64,000 nt of DNA from UBA5314 sp964635975 (GTDB lineage Bacteria > Bacillota > Syntrophomonadia > Syntrophomonadales > Syntrophomonadaceae). The translations under genes were made by a program, and so were the position numbers. Shown one piece after another: positions 44,309 through 52,722 of the stretch. The notes under the pieces were generated by a model. It was not told the origin of the DNA. It was given only the letters and a program-made list of their open reading frames with translations, and did no database searches. The stretch is from assembly GCA_964635975.1 (NCBI GenBank), contig CAZWPO010000005.1:1-64000 (forward strand), read 5' to 3'. Each line of letters opens with the position of its first letter. Position 1 is the stretch's first letter.

Positions 44309-45406
44309 CTATCTAGAAAATTTATATATATCCGTAATTTGTTCCTGAGTTAATTCTATATTGTAAAATAATTTGTAAAGCTCTTTGGTGTCGTTTTCAA
44401 GGTCATATTTGTAAACATCGGGGTATAATAGATTGCCCAGCCATTTTAGTCCTATCAGCCTGTTTATGGAAGGAGGACGGTCAGTATAATTGAAAGGTTT
44501 AAAGGGGACTTCATATATCCGATTGTCTTTAACCGCCTTAAGGGTTGCGAATCTTGAATCCTTGATCATAGCGCTATAGGTAGCGCTTTCAGCTGCAAAT
44601 CCCTGATCATGGCAGGCGATGATTACATCGGGTGACCACTGCAATAATTGTTCTATAGATACATTTGATCTTCCCATACCTATTTTTAGCTCTACTTTGG
44701 CAACATTTACACCACCAACAAGGTCTATTACCTCTGCATGATCAGAACCGCTAGGATCGGTCTGCAAACCTTCAGTTCCTTCTGCGTAATAAACCGTGAC
44801 TCTTTTGCTGTCATCAATAGTCTTCGCTTTATTGTTAATATCATTTAAAATACTATTGGCATACTGACTCAATTTTTGGGCTCTTTCTTCCTCACCTATC
44901 AATTTACCCAGGAATTCGTACATCTTTGCCGTGTTTTGAATTTTTGAATCAATCAAGACAACAGGTATATTAAGTTTTTCGTGAATCATGCTGGCCTGGT
45001 CCAGGTTTGCCTGGGTGGCTTTTCCGGAGAAATTAAGCAGTACAATATCGGGAGCAGCCTTGATAATCTCCTCTACATTTCCGACTTTTCCGTCAGCATA
45101 CCATCCTGAAAGCATTGGCAAATTCAAATAGTCTTTATCTAAATACTCCTTTTCGGCTTCTGTAGATGCCCAGTTCTGGCCGGCAATTTTTTTGGGATTT
45201 ATAGAATACATAATAATGGTTCCCACGGGAGAAGTGCTCAGCACTTTATTTATTGTTGTGGGCACTTCCACTTGTCTCCCGGCCATATCAGTTATTGATA
45301 CTGTTTTTACACTGGTCGCTGTCTGCTGGGCTTGATTTTTGAATGCTGAGCACCCTGTAACCCCCAACAAAATTATTAGCAATAGACAAAGTAGACTTTT
45401 TTTCAT
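44309..45406 (-). CDS. BtuF/FepB-type substrate-binding lipoprotein
   Basis: The 365-aa lipoprotein has a signal peptide with lipobox VTGC (Cys about 19). The mature Peripla_BP_2 domain shows 'SITDMAGRQVEVPTTINKVL', 'PDIVLLNFSGKATQANLD', a long hinge helix (about 180-200) and a C-lobe with 'VIDLVGGVNVA', 'SIEQLLQWSPDVIIA' and 'DNRIYEVPF'. Ligands in this family are iron-siderophores, haem, cobalamin or molybdate/tungstate. It ends 'LFYNIELTQEQITDIY', closely matching the C-terminus of the radical SAM fusion. A GGAGG site precedes the start. Confidence 0.9.
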   Translation of the reverse strand: MKKSLLCLLLIILLGVTGCSAFKNQAQQTATSVKTVSITDMAGRQVEVPTTINKVLSTSPVGTIIMYSINPKKIAGQNWASTEAEKEYLDKDYLNLPMLSGWYADGKVGNVEEIIKAAPDIVLLNFSGKATQANLDQASMIHEKLNIPVVLIDSKIQNTAKMYEFLGKLIGEEERAQKLSQYANSILNDINNKAKTIDDSKRVTVYYAEGTEGLQTDPSGSDHAEVIDLVGGVNVAKVELKIGMGRSNVSIEQLLQWSPDVIIACHDQGFAAESATYSAMIKDSRFATLKAVKDNRIYEVPFKPFNYTDRPPSINRLIGLKWLGNLLYPDVYKYDLENDTKELYKLFYNIELTQEQITDIYKFSR

Positions 45407-45422
45407 TTCGTTTCCTCCTCAA

Positions 45423-46217
45423 TTATGAAACATTTATTTTTGGAACACATACTTTTACTGGGTTACTATCCTTGATATTAACCTGGCATACATTAACATC
45501 CACTCCATATATTCTGCTTAATAATTCTTCGGTAATGATTGATTTTGGTTCGCCTATGTAGGTTTGCTTGCCGTTTTGGAAGATTACAACCCTGGATCCG
45601 CACAAGAACACATGGTCTGGTGAATGAGTGGTCATTACCACTGCAAGTTTTTTCTTCTTCAGTGAGTTTATATGATCAATTATTTTTACCTGATTACCAA
45701 AATCCAAATTCGAAGTGGGCTCATCCATAATCAATATCTTCGGGGTCTGGGCCAATGCTCTGGCGATCAGCACCATTTGCTGCTCGCCTCCACTCAGCTC
45801 GGTATATATCTTTTCTCTCAAATGGCTAATTCCCAGTTCTTCAATACACTCTGCAGCAAAACCATAATCCTTTTTTGAAGGAGTCGAAGTTATACCAAGG
45901 TGTGCGTTCCTTCCGGCTACAACCACATCCATAACTGAGAAAGGGAACGGAATGCTGTGCGCCTGAGGGACATATGCAATAGATTGGGCTATCCGTTTTC
46001 TGGATAATTTCATGGTGTTTTTTTCATCCAATAGAACTCGTCCACTTATTGGTTTTAAGAAACCCAGCAGCGTTTTAAAAAAGGTTGTTTTGCCCACACC
46101 GTTTGGGCCTAATAAACAAACAATTTCACCTCCCTGTATATTGAAAGTTACAGATTCCACTATTTTTATTCCCCGGTATCCGCAGGTTAAATTGTCTATC
46201 TGCAACCTCATTGCCAT
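45423..46217 (-). CDS. FecE/BtuD-type ABC importer ATPase
   Basis: The 264-aa ATPase has Walker A GPNGVGKTT (about 38-46), the Q-loop 'AYVPQAHSIPFPFSVMDVV' typical of the iron-chelate/B12 class, the signature 'ELSGGEQQMVLIARAL', Walker B 'ILIMDEPTSNLDFG' and the switch 'MTTHSPDH'. It overlaps the permease gene by 10 bp and stands 16 bp before the lipoprotein gene, so it is one transporter. A MolC-like molybdate role is possible, because that type shares the fold. Confidence 0.92.
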   Translation of the reverse strand: MAMRLQIDNLTCGYRGIKIVESVTFNIQGGEIVCLLGPNGVGKTTFFKTLLGFLKPISGRVLLDEKNTMKLSRKRIAQSIAYVPQAHSIPFPFSVMDVVVAGRNAHLGITSTPSKKDYGFAAECIEELGISHLREKIYTELSGGEQQMVLIARALAQTPKILIMDEPTSNLDFGNQVKIIDHINSLKKKKLAVVMTTHSPDHVFLCGSRVVIFQNGKQTYIGEPKSIITEELLSRIYGVDVNVCQVNIKDSNPVKVCVPKINVS

Positions 46218-47245
46218 ACTCTCCTTTTCTGAAACAAAAGATATATAAAAAAGGGAGCTCCGATTAAGGATGTAATAATGCCCAGAGGTACTTCGACACT
46301 GAATAGGGTTCTGGACAAGTCATCAACCAACATTAGATAGATTGCGCCGGTAAGAATCGAAGCCGGTATAAGAACATTATGATTAGTACCTACAAGCGAT
46401 CTTGATATATGCGGGATAATAAGACCCACCCAGCCGACCATGCCACATAGAGACACAGATGAGGCAGTTATTATTGTGGAACATATAATAAAAAGCAAGC
46501 GCACCTTTTGCACGTCAATGCCCAAAGACTGGGCTTCTTCGTCTCCAAATGCCAGGATATTAAGCTTATTTCGAAAGATTATTATTGGGATAATACCCAG
46601 TAAGACCGGGATGATTAATAATAAAACATCTCCAATCTTTATAGAGCTTAAGCTCCCCATAAGCCAGAATGTGATTGCGGGTAAGGTATCATTGGGATCT
46701 GCAATATACTTCGTCAATGAGATAAGAGATGAAAAAATAGAGCCTATTACTATTCCAGCCAAAACCAGCATTAGAATCGGATCTCCATTTTTTTTGAGAG
46801 CAATGCTGAGTGTATAAGTAATCATTACAGCCAAAATTCCAAAAATAAATGAGCTTATTTGAACTCCCCAAAAGCCAAGTGATAATAAAATTCCTATTGC
46901 AGCCCCAAATCCAGCTCCATTAGCAGCTCCCAATACATCTGCAGACACCATAGGATTCCTAAACACACTTTGAAACACAGTTCCTGAAACAGCTAAAGAG
47001 CTTCCAATTAATATTGAGGCCATAATTCTGGGAAGTCTGACGTTAAATACTATAGTGTTTATCTCTTTATACGCACCAACAGGTTGGTTGGTGGTTTTAA
47101 GAATCAGCAAATTAATGAAATCAGTAAATTTGATGCTATATCTTCCGATGAGAACAGAAATTACAAAGAGGCAGATTAGAATTATCATAAACATTGTAAA
47201 TTTATGAAGGTAGGTATTATTAGATCTACCAAAAACATTTTTCAT
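46208..47245 (-). CDS. FecCD/BtuC-type ABC permease
   Basis: The roughly 345-aa protein has about ten membrane helices. 'RLPRIMASILIGSSLAVSGTVFQSVFRNPM' (about 74-103) is the FecCD signature and 'GMVGWVGLIIPHISRSLVG' (about 267-285) the coupling region. TTG TTG ATG precede the reading frame; ATG 47245, with AAGGAT upstream, is chosen. It is the first gene of the five-gene minus-strand operon. A leader of about 250 nt with a hairpin lies upstream. Confidence 0.9.
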   Translation of the reverse strand: MKNVFGRSNNTYLHKFTMFMIILICLFVISVLIGRYSIKFTDFINLLILKTTNQPVGAYKEINTIVFNVRLPRIMASILIGSSLAVSGTVFQSVFRNPMVSADVLGAANGAGFGAAIGILLSLGFWGVQISSFIFGILAVMITYTLSIALKKNGDPILMLVLAGIVIGSIFSSLISLTKYIADPNDTLPAITFWLMGSLSSIKIGDVLLLIIPVLLGIIPIIIFRNKLNILAFGDEEAQSLGIDVQKVRLLFIICSTIITASSVSLCGMVGWVGLIIPHISRSLVGTNHNVLIPASILTGAIYLMLVDDLSRTLFSVEVPLGIITSLIGAPFFIYLLFQKRRVWQ

Positions 47246-47429
47246 CAACAATAAATCCTTATTTGGAAATATATTTAGGTCGTAATTTTGCGCAAAACTG
47301 GGACATACAACTAAATGAATAATAACACAACAAAAAAGTACACGCCAATGCTTTTAATTAATGTTTTGTATATTAATAGTTCTTTTAAACTAGAGTAATG
47401 TAACGTTGAGTTGTGTTGACTGCTGCATT

Positions 47430-47545
47430 TTGTGAAAGGAAGTAGGCTGTGTTTTAACCGGAGAGCAATATGTTTGACTAAGCAAAGGCACTTTACCCCT
47501 GGTGCAATGACCCAGGGAAAATTGCTGAATTTCAGTTTGCAGATT
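47430..47545 (-). promoter_or_regulatory. Structured leader, possible Moco/Tuco-type riboswitch
   Basis: On the minus strand CCCTGG-GTCATTGCA-CCAGGG forms a 6-bp hairpin at about 47496-47517, followed by GTAAAGTGCC, GCTCTCCGG (about 47457-47465) and CACAGCCTACTTCC. The order recalls, from memory, the molybdenum/tungsten cofactor RNA motif. It lies about 200 nt before the FecCD-type permease. The opposite orientation, as leader of the GH130 gene, cannot be excluded. No cobalamin box (GCCACTG) is seen. Confidence 0.35.
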
Positions 47546-47596
47546 TGCATAATCTAGTTTTGGATGATTAGAGCGAAATGTAAAAGGAGAACTGAA

Positions 47597-48751
47597 ATGG
47601 GCTGCATCCAAGCACCTGTTGAGTTAAACGGATTTAAGGGAATAGTGACAATTAACGAGCCGGTTTTACGCTACCCGGGCAACCCAATTTTAACATGCCA
47701 CGACGTCAATCAGGTCTGGGGTACCGATAGCCGTTTATACACATACACGGTGCATAATGCGGGAATGGCAGAAGTAACAGGTGCGAACGGCAGGAAGCAA
47801 ACAATAATGCTTTTTCGTTCCCACATTGCTGATGGCCGTAGTGTGATAGGCAAAGCTGTAAGTCAAAATGGCCTTAAAAGTTGGATCGTAGATTCCAGAC
47901 CATTTTTATTGCCGGCGACAGAGCGTGATATATATGCTGAAGGCGTCAATATTGACTTTGTTATTGAAGCTGAGGCCGGCGGTGTGGAAGACATGCGGGT
48001 TAATCCAGTTGGGAGCGACTTATATGTATTGACTTACAGTGCCTACCACGAACAGATTCCCGATCGAGTCAAGGTTATGATGGCCGTAACCAGGGACTTT
48101 GATACGGTAATTCGCTATGGTCCTATATCCGAGCAGGATATGCGCAATGTCGTTATATTTCCTGAACCGATAGATTATAAATTTATAGCCCTGCTCCGTC
48201 CCAACGACAAAACCAGAGAAGATTCAGGCTCCGGTCACATCGGCGGGTCATTTTCAGAAATATGCGTCAGTTCCGCACCCAGTCCTACCGGGCCGTGGAA
48301 AATCGGTGATGTGATTATGAGAAGCGGTCGCGGGCCGAGTGCATTCCAGGCTAAGATCGGACCAGGCGCCCCGCCGATCAGGACACGATATGGATGGCTG
48401 AATATCTTTCATGGTGTGCGTTCAACCATGGCTGGAAATCCTTATACCCTGGGCGTTGCATTCCATGACCTTGAAGACCCAAGCAATCCAAGTAAAATGC
48501 GTATTAGTGCCAAACCGCTATTAATGCCGAGCGCCAGCGATTGTTTAGTAAAAGAGACCGATTATGTCCACGTTCCCAATGTAGTGTTTAGCTGCGGTGC
48601 ATTGACCGGCAAAGACGATACGGTGGCAATATATTATGGAGGAAATGATACGGTTATGAATGTCGGTCTGACAAATGCACGAGTTTTAAATGAGATGTGT
48701 GATGTTTTCGGCCTGGATCCATTGACAGGGAAGCATCTATATTCTACATAA
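47597..48751 (+). CDS. GH130-type mannoside phosphorylase-like protein
   Basis: The 384-aa protein has the five-bladed propeller features of glycoside hydrolase family 130 (DUF377): 'PVLRYPGNPILT', 'VWGTDSRLYTY', 'ARxxG-like' positions, 'SPTGPWKIGDVIMRSGRG', 'GWLNIFHGVR', 'DLEDPSNPSKM' and 'AIYYGGNDTVMNVGLT'. GH130 enzymes phosphorolyse beta-mannosides. ATG 47597 has AAGGAGA 6 nt upstream and is preferred over 47564. The protein is somewhat unusual in its inserted region (about 90-180), so substrate specificity should not be assumed. No partner gene is adjacent. Confidence 0.8.
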   Translation: MGCIQAPVELNGFKGIVTINEPVLRYPGNPILTCHDVNQVWGTDSRLYTYTVHNAGMAEVTGANGRKQTIMLFRSHIADGRSVIGKAVSQNGLKSWIVDSRPFLLPATERDIYAEGVNIDFVIEAEAGGVEDMRVNPVGSDLYVLTYSAYHEQIPDRVKVMMAVTRDFDTVIRYGPISEQDMRNVVIFPEPIDYKFIALLRPNDKTREDSGSGHIGGSFSEICVSSAPSPTGPWKIGDVIMRSGRGPSAFQAKIGPGAPPIRTRYGWLNIFHGVRSTMAGNPYTLGVAFHDLEDPSNPSKMRISAKPLLMPSASDCLVKETDYVHVPNVVFSCGALTGKDDTVAIYYGGNDTVMNVGLTNARVLNEMCDVFGLDPLTGKHLYST

Positions 48752-48754
48752 AAT

Positions 48755-48920
48755 CCTGCGAGATTAATCCTGCCAATACAATGAATATAAGGTTCCCCAA
48801 ACGAACGGTTAATGGAGTCGGGGTCTAATTCCAAATCATAGAAGCGGCGATAGAATTCCCGGGCTTCAGCCATAATGTGTCGAAGAGCCAATGTGAACTT
48901 CACCGCGTTGACTTCAAGTA
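48755..48920 (-). pseudogene. Fossil of a binding-protein C-terminus
   Basis: The minus strand reads 'MAEAREFYRRFYDLELDPDS' and 'INRSFGEP', which parallels the last 40 residues of the radical SAM fusion at 41906 ('EEANYLYSNFYHTNFDPERI', 'NLSFAKP'). Before it, 'KFTLALRHI' fits the 'ILGLMNIANIL' helix with an internal deletion. No start or upper domain remains. It shows that a second copy of this domain, or of a whole fusion gene, once stood here. Confidence 0.5.
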
Positions 48921-48955
48921 ATAATTACAATATACTTCAAATGAACGATCGTTCA
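48908..48955 (+). promoter_or_regulatory. Promoter with overlapping TetR operator
   Basis: TTGACT (48908-48913), a 17-bp spacer and TATACT (48931-48936) are near consensus. The perfect palindrome TGAACGATCGTTCA (48942-48955) covers the predicted start site, a typical TetR/AcrR operator position for autorepression. Confidence 0.75.
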
Positions 48956-48970
48956 CTTGGGGGGGATTGC

Positions 48971-49597
48971 GTGCCTATACCTGTATTCAGGCAAAACCAA
49001 GAAAGACGCCAAAAACTTCTGGAATGCTCAAAAGACTTGTTCATTGAGAAGGGCTATTTTAACACTTCTACTCGAGATATTATTGATAGATCGGGTTTTG
49101 GAACCGGTACCTTTTATAATTACTTTATTGATAAAGAGGATGTTTTAAAAGCCCTTCTGGAAGAGTTTGCTGGGCAAATCATTTCAAGTATCAGTGAATA
49201 CTACACGACCGAAAAAGATTTATATGAAAGGTTTATTGAGACAAAGCGAATTACCATGGAGGTATTTGCCAGAAACGAAACCTTATCGGATATATACATC
49301 CGGGTGAATGGTGCCAGTGATTCAATTGACCAGTGCATCAAGGATTTTGAGGATAAATTAATAGGGTTTTATGCCAGGAATATCGAGTATGGTATCAATA
49401 AAGATATATTCAATTCGGTTTCGGTTCGCCCTGTTGCTCACTCCATTCTAGCTATGGAAAAATACGTGTTATATAGATGGATAGTAGTAAAGGCCATATC
49501 AAAAGAAGAGATGATAGAGATGGTCGTATCTTTCCATGAAACTATGGCCAAAGGTTTAGTAAAACACCGGGAGGTTTCTAATATTGAGATTAAGTAA
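48971..49597 (+). CDS. TetR-family regulator
   Basis: The 208-aa repressor starts at GTG 48971, with a GGGGGGATT Shine-Dalgarno site. The N-terminal HTH is 'LLECSKDLFIEKGYFNTSTRDIIDRSGFGTGTFYNYF', in which the 'GTGTFYNYF' recognition helix is classical, followed by a helical ligand domain. It is transcribed from the promoter/operator at 48908-48955, so it should repress itself and, 96 bp downstream, the iron-sulfur flavoprotein gene. The ligand is unknown; a quinone, nitro compound or redox-active molecule would suit the neighbour. Confidence 0.9.
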   Translation: MPIPVFRQNQERRQKLLECSKDLFIEKGYFNTSTRDIIDRSGFGTGTFYNYFIDKEDVLKALLEEFAGQIISSISEYYTTEKDLYERFIETKRITMEVFARNETLSDIYIRVNGASDSIDQCIKDFEDKLIGFYARNIEYGINKDIFNSVSVRPVAHSILAMEKYVLYRWIVVKAISKEEMIEMVVSFHETMAKGLVKHREVSNIEIK

Positions 49598-49692
49598 GGA
49601 TAATTCATTTAATTTGCAATGAATGAATGTTCGGGCGAAAAAGGCGCTGCCTGCGCCCGTGAACTCATTTGTTAAGGAGGAAAGAACAATAT

Positions 49693-50523
49693 ATGAAAAA
49701 GATTCTCGGAATAATCATATCCCAAAGAAAGCTGGGCAACTCCGAAATCCTGGTTAAGGAAATTATGAGCAGCATAACGGAAGAGTGCCACTGCGAATTA
49801 ATTCGTCTAACTGACCTGAAGATCGAACCGTGCAAAGCGTGTTATGCTTGTCTGAATTTAGATAATGGATGTGCTTTAAAAGATGATTTTAATTTCGTTA
49901 TTAATAAAATAAATGAAGCTGATGCCCTTATAGTTGGTGTGCCAGTCTACTTATTAGGTCCGCATGGATACTATAAAATGTTGACTGACCGCCTGGTCGC
50001 AGGATTCAAATACCATCCGTTTACAGCTGGCAAGCCATGCATTGTAGTAGTTCCCTACGGCGTTAGACGCTGGGAAGGCTATACCAAAGCGGCATCCCTG
50101 GTAATGCCGCATCTACTACAAATGAAGATAGTTGATTATTGGCCGGTATATGCAACTCTTCCGGGAGAATCGCTGCTTAATCTCCGCAACCTGGAATATG
50201 CCCGCCAACTTGGTCAGCGATTGTTTAACAGTCCTGCATTTACTCCAGGAGTCAGAGAGTGCCCTTATTGCGGTTCTGATCTTTTTCGTCTGCTCCCCGA
50301 CAACAAGATTGAATGCCCGATGTGCGGGATTGAAGGATACCTGGCTCTGGACGCCCCGCCTACCTTTCCCCCCAAGCAGGAATGCCGTTTAGCTGCTCAC
50401 AACATCCTTGAACATTTCGATGGATGGGTACGCGATATGAAAAAGAGGTTCCATGAGGAAAAGAGTAAATTAAAGGAAGTTCAGAAGGGATATGGAGATT
50501 TTGACTGGTGGATAAAACCGTAA
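49693..50523 (+). CDS. Iron-sulfur flavoprotein with zinc ribbon
   Basis: The 276-aa protein is of the NADPH-dependent FMN reductase/flavodoxin fold. 'IIISQRKLGNSEILVKEI' (FMN phosphate loop) and 'CKACYACLNLDNGC' (about 48-61, the compact Cys motif of archaeal and clostridial ISF proteins, binding [4Fe-4S]) are followed by 'IVGVPVYLLGPHGYYKMLTD'. A C-terminal CPYCG...CPMCG ribbon (about 196-225) is an addition to the usual ISF. AAGGAGG precedes the start. It is placed after the TetR gene, suggesting an inducible reductase for electrophiles or nitro/quinone compounds. Confidence 0.85.
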   Translation: MKKILGIIISQRKLGNSEILVKEIMSSITEECHCELIRLTDLKIEPCKACYACLNLDNGCALKDDFNFVINKINEADALIVGVPVYLLGPHGYYKMLTDRLVAGFKYHPFTAGKPCIVVVPYGVRRWEGYTKAASLVMPHLLQMKIVDYWPVYATLPGESLLNLRNLEYARQLGQRLFNSPAFTPGVRECPYCGSDLFRLLPDNKIECPMCGIEGYLALDAPPTFPPKQECRLAAHNILEHFDGWVRDMKKRFHEEKSKLKEVQKGYGDFDWWIKP

Positions 50524-50640
50524 CGCTTAGAAGCTGGCGGTACAGTTTTTCATACTTCCCCCTTGCGTAGTTTTTGGGTGCTGATCTTTTCTTATAGCTC
50601 AACCAGCACAACCATGATCGATTTTCCCAGAGTGTGATAT

Positions 50641-51675
50641 TCATGCTTTACCTTTAAACTCGAGTACTTCTATGTGTACTGGCCTATTACCTACGGGGAC
50701 AGTGGAACCACCGGTAGGGTCACTTCTATCTATCACTGAAACACTATCCGAAGCAACATTGGCAACATATATACGGTTACTTGCTTCGTCAACGTGTAAA
50801 GCAACCGGATTAGCGCCTACCTGAATCGTTTCAATGACGTTATTAGTGCTTCCATCTATTACAGAAACATTATTCGAGAAATAATTATTAACATAAATAT
50901 GGTTGGTCACCTGGTTGACATCTGCAATTTCTGGTCTACTATTCACGGGAACGGTAGCAACCACAGTACCGCTGCTTCCTTCTATGACTGAGACATTATT
51001 TGATACATCATTAGGAATATATATACGATTGGTCACTGAATTAATTCCCGGTAATCGTGGAAAAGGCCCCGTGGGGACAACTGCCACCACGGTATTGGTG
51101 CTGCCATCTATCACTGATACATTTTCCGAATCATAATTAGAAACATAAATACGATTGGCCAATGCGTTCACTCCGAGATACCGCGGACCATTACCCACTG
51201 GAATAGTAGCGACTACGGTATTGCTAGTTCCATCTATGACCGAAACATTATTTGAATTAACATTGGCAACATAAACGTGGTTGTTCACCGCGTCAAATTC
51301 TACAAGCAATGGCCCACTACCCACGGGCACAGTTGCAATTACGGTATTGCTGGTCCCATCGATGACAGAGACATCAGCTGAACCAAAATTAGCAACATAA
51401 ATGCGATCAGCCATTTCGTTAGCTCCCATAAACCGCGGGAAAATACCCACGGGAACAGCAGCCGTCACGGTATTGGTTAGTCCATCAATGACCGAGACAT
51501 TATTGGACCTAAAATTACTAACATAGATTCGCTTGCTCACTTTATTCGCTTTGGCAAATCGAGGTTCAATACCCACGGGGATAGTAGAAATCAAGTTATT
51601 GGTGGTTCCATCGATGACGGACACATTATTTGAAAAACGATTAACCACATAAATACGTTTAATAAAAATGTCCAT
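50641..51675 (-). CDS. Eight-repeat YVTN-type beta-propeller protein
   Basis: The 344-aa protein consists almost entirely of eight tandem repeats of 42 residues, each of the form 'RIYVxN..SNNVSVIDG.TN' then 'VVATVPVG..P', the YVTN/surface-layer-type propeller unit. One repeat per blade would give an eight-bladed or circularised seven-bladed propeller. There is no signal peptide or membrane anchor. The uniform 126-bp period suggests expansion by unequal recombination. Such propellers are usually binding scaffolds; no ligand is evident. Confidence 0.85.
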   Translation of the reverse strand: MDIFIKRIYVVNRFSNNVSVIDGTTNNLISTIPVGIEPRFAKANKVSKRIYVSNFRSNNVSVIDGLTNTVTAAVPVGIFPRFMGANEMADRIYVANFGSADVSVIDGTSNTVIATVPVGSGPLLVEFDAVNNHVYVANVNSNNVSVIDGTSNTVVATIPVGNGPRYLGVNALANRIYVSNYDSENVSVIDGSTNTVVAVVPTGPFPRLPGINSVTNRIYIPNDVSNNVSVIEGSSGTVVATVPVNSRPEIADVNQVTNHIYVNNYFSNNVSVIDGSTNNVIETIQVGANPVALHVDEASNRIYVANVASDSVSVIDRSDPTGGSTVPVGNRPVHIEVLEFKGKA

Positions 51676-51822
51676 TTATCAAAAATCCCTTCTGATATAA
51701 ATTGATATATACTATGCAAAAAAAGTGCCGTGTATTTCACAAGCGTAAAATGTCAGAGATGTCACAGGGAATCTCTTGCACCAGCTCAAACTTTCCCCTC
51801 GGCGTCCCTTATCACCTGGTGA

Positions 51823-51851
51823 TTGACAAAAAGCCGTCAAGTGGGTATATT
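51823..51851 (+). promoter_or_regulatory. Consensus promoter of the T-box operon
   Basis: TTGACA (51823-51828), a 17-bp spacer and TATATT (51846-51851) predict a start at about 51858, just before Stem I of the T-box leader. Confidence 0.75.
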
Positions 51852-51875
51852 TATTAGTAATTTCAAATTGTAAAG

Positions 51876-52120
51876 GCATTGACGGAGAGAGTACGTTTCA
51901 GTCGAACGTCTTAGCGAGCCGGGTATGGTGAAAGCCGGTACCAGTAGTCTGAACCCGAAAATCACTCCTGAGCTGCGGACCGAACGATTAATCCAGTAGG
52001 CTCCGACGGTTTTCCCCCGTCACCGGGAACGCATATGATGGTATGTCGTATTAATGGGTGGTATAGCGAATGTCTTTTGTGGCTTTCGTCCCTTTGGGAC
52101 GAAAGTCTTTTTATTTTTTT
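51876..52120 (+). promoter_or_regulatory. T-box riboswitch (specifier AUC, Ile)
   Basis: The leader has all T-box landmarks in order: GAGAGAGTACG (S-turn/AGTA region, about 51885), the AGCGAGCC...GGTATGGTGAAAGCC Stem I head (about 51913-51938), GAAA-ATC-ACTCCTGAGC with the specifier loop (ATC at 51961-51963), the T-box core TTAATGGGTGGTA (about 52051-52063), and a terminator stem CTTTCGTCCC/GGGACGAAAG (52083-52105) followed by a T-rich run. Uncharged tRNA(Ile) should pair with AUC and with the TGGT bulge, favouring the antiterminator. It would therefore switch on the downstream oxidoreductase operon when isoleucine is short. The specifier register is read by eye; AAU would be the alternative. 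Confidence 0.85.
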
Positions 52121-52137
52121 GACTGGAGGAGATAGCT

Positions 52138-52722
52138 ATGGTAAGCAATGGCATGGTAGAAATTCGCTGGCACGGCCGGGGCGGACAGGGAGCCAAGTCA
52201 GCCTGCATGCTGCTGGCGGATGTGGCTGCTCTAGAAGGAAAATTCGTGCAGGGATTTCCTGAATACGGCCCGGAACGCATGGGAGCTCCGATTACGGCTT
52301 ATAATCGCATTAGTGAAAAACGCTGTACTATCCATTCTAACATCTATTATCCGGACTATGTTGTAGTGGTGGATGAGACTCTGCTGGATAGTGTTGACGT
52401 TGCCGGGGGACTGAAAGAGGGCGGCGCGATAATCGTAAACACTCCCAGTTCTCCTCAGCAGATGCGCGAGAGGCTTAAGAGGTGGAGTGGAAAAATCTGT
52501 ACCATAGATGCCCGCCGCATTTCAGAAGAATTCTTAGGCAAAAATTTGCCGAATACACCGATGTTGGCTGCTGTGGTCAAGGTTAGCGGCGTTTTGGAAC
52601 CCGAGCGTTTTTTGGTGGATATAGAAGAATCCTTCCAACACAAATTTGCCGATAAGCCGCAGGTTATTGAGGGGAACATGGCAACACTGAAAAAATCCAT
52701 GGAGGAGGTGCAGGTGGGATGA
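52138..52722 (+). CDS. 2-oxoacid:ferredoxin oxidoreductase, gamma subunit
   Basis: The 194-aa POR_gamma-type subunit has 'EIRWHGRGGQGAKSACMLLAD' (about 7-27) and 'QGFPEYGPERMGAPITAYNRI' (about 38-58), both hallmark sequences of the family. It helps bind CoA in the complex that oxidatively decarboxylates a 2-oxoacid, or runs in reverse for carboxylation with reduced ferredoxin. GGAGGAG precedes the ATG, directly after the T-box terminator. It overlaps the delta gene by 4 bp. Confidence 0.92.
   Translation: MVSNGMVEIRWHGRGGQGAKSACMLLADVAALEGKFVQGFPEYGPERMGAPITAYNRISEKRCTIHSNIYYPDYVVVVDETLLDSVDVAGGLKEGGAIIVNTPSSPQQMRERLKRWSGKICTIDARRISEEFLGKNLPNTPMLAAVVKVSGVLEPERFLVDIEESFQHKFADKPQVIEGNMATLKKSMEEVQVG

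Noticed and set aside
47252..47596. Cobalamin riboswitch upstream of the FecCD-type importer.
   Set aside because: No B12 box or characteristic conserved core was found on either strand.
48634..48903. A full-length minus-strand gene of 89 codons.
   Set aside because: Only its upstream third resembles a known domain. The rest is the reverse of the GH130 3' end, so it is treated as a fossil plus shadow.
50641..51675. Regular 126-bp repeats could be taken for a CRISPR or satellite array.
   Set aside because: They are in frame and encode eight propeller blades; the units diverge as protein repeats do.
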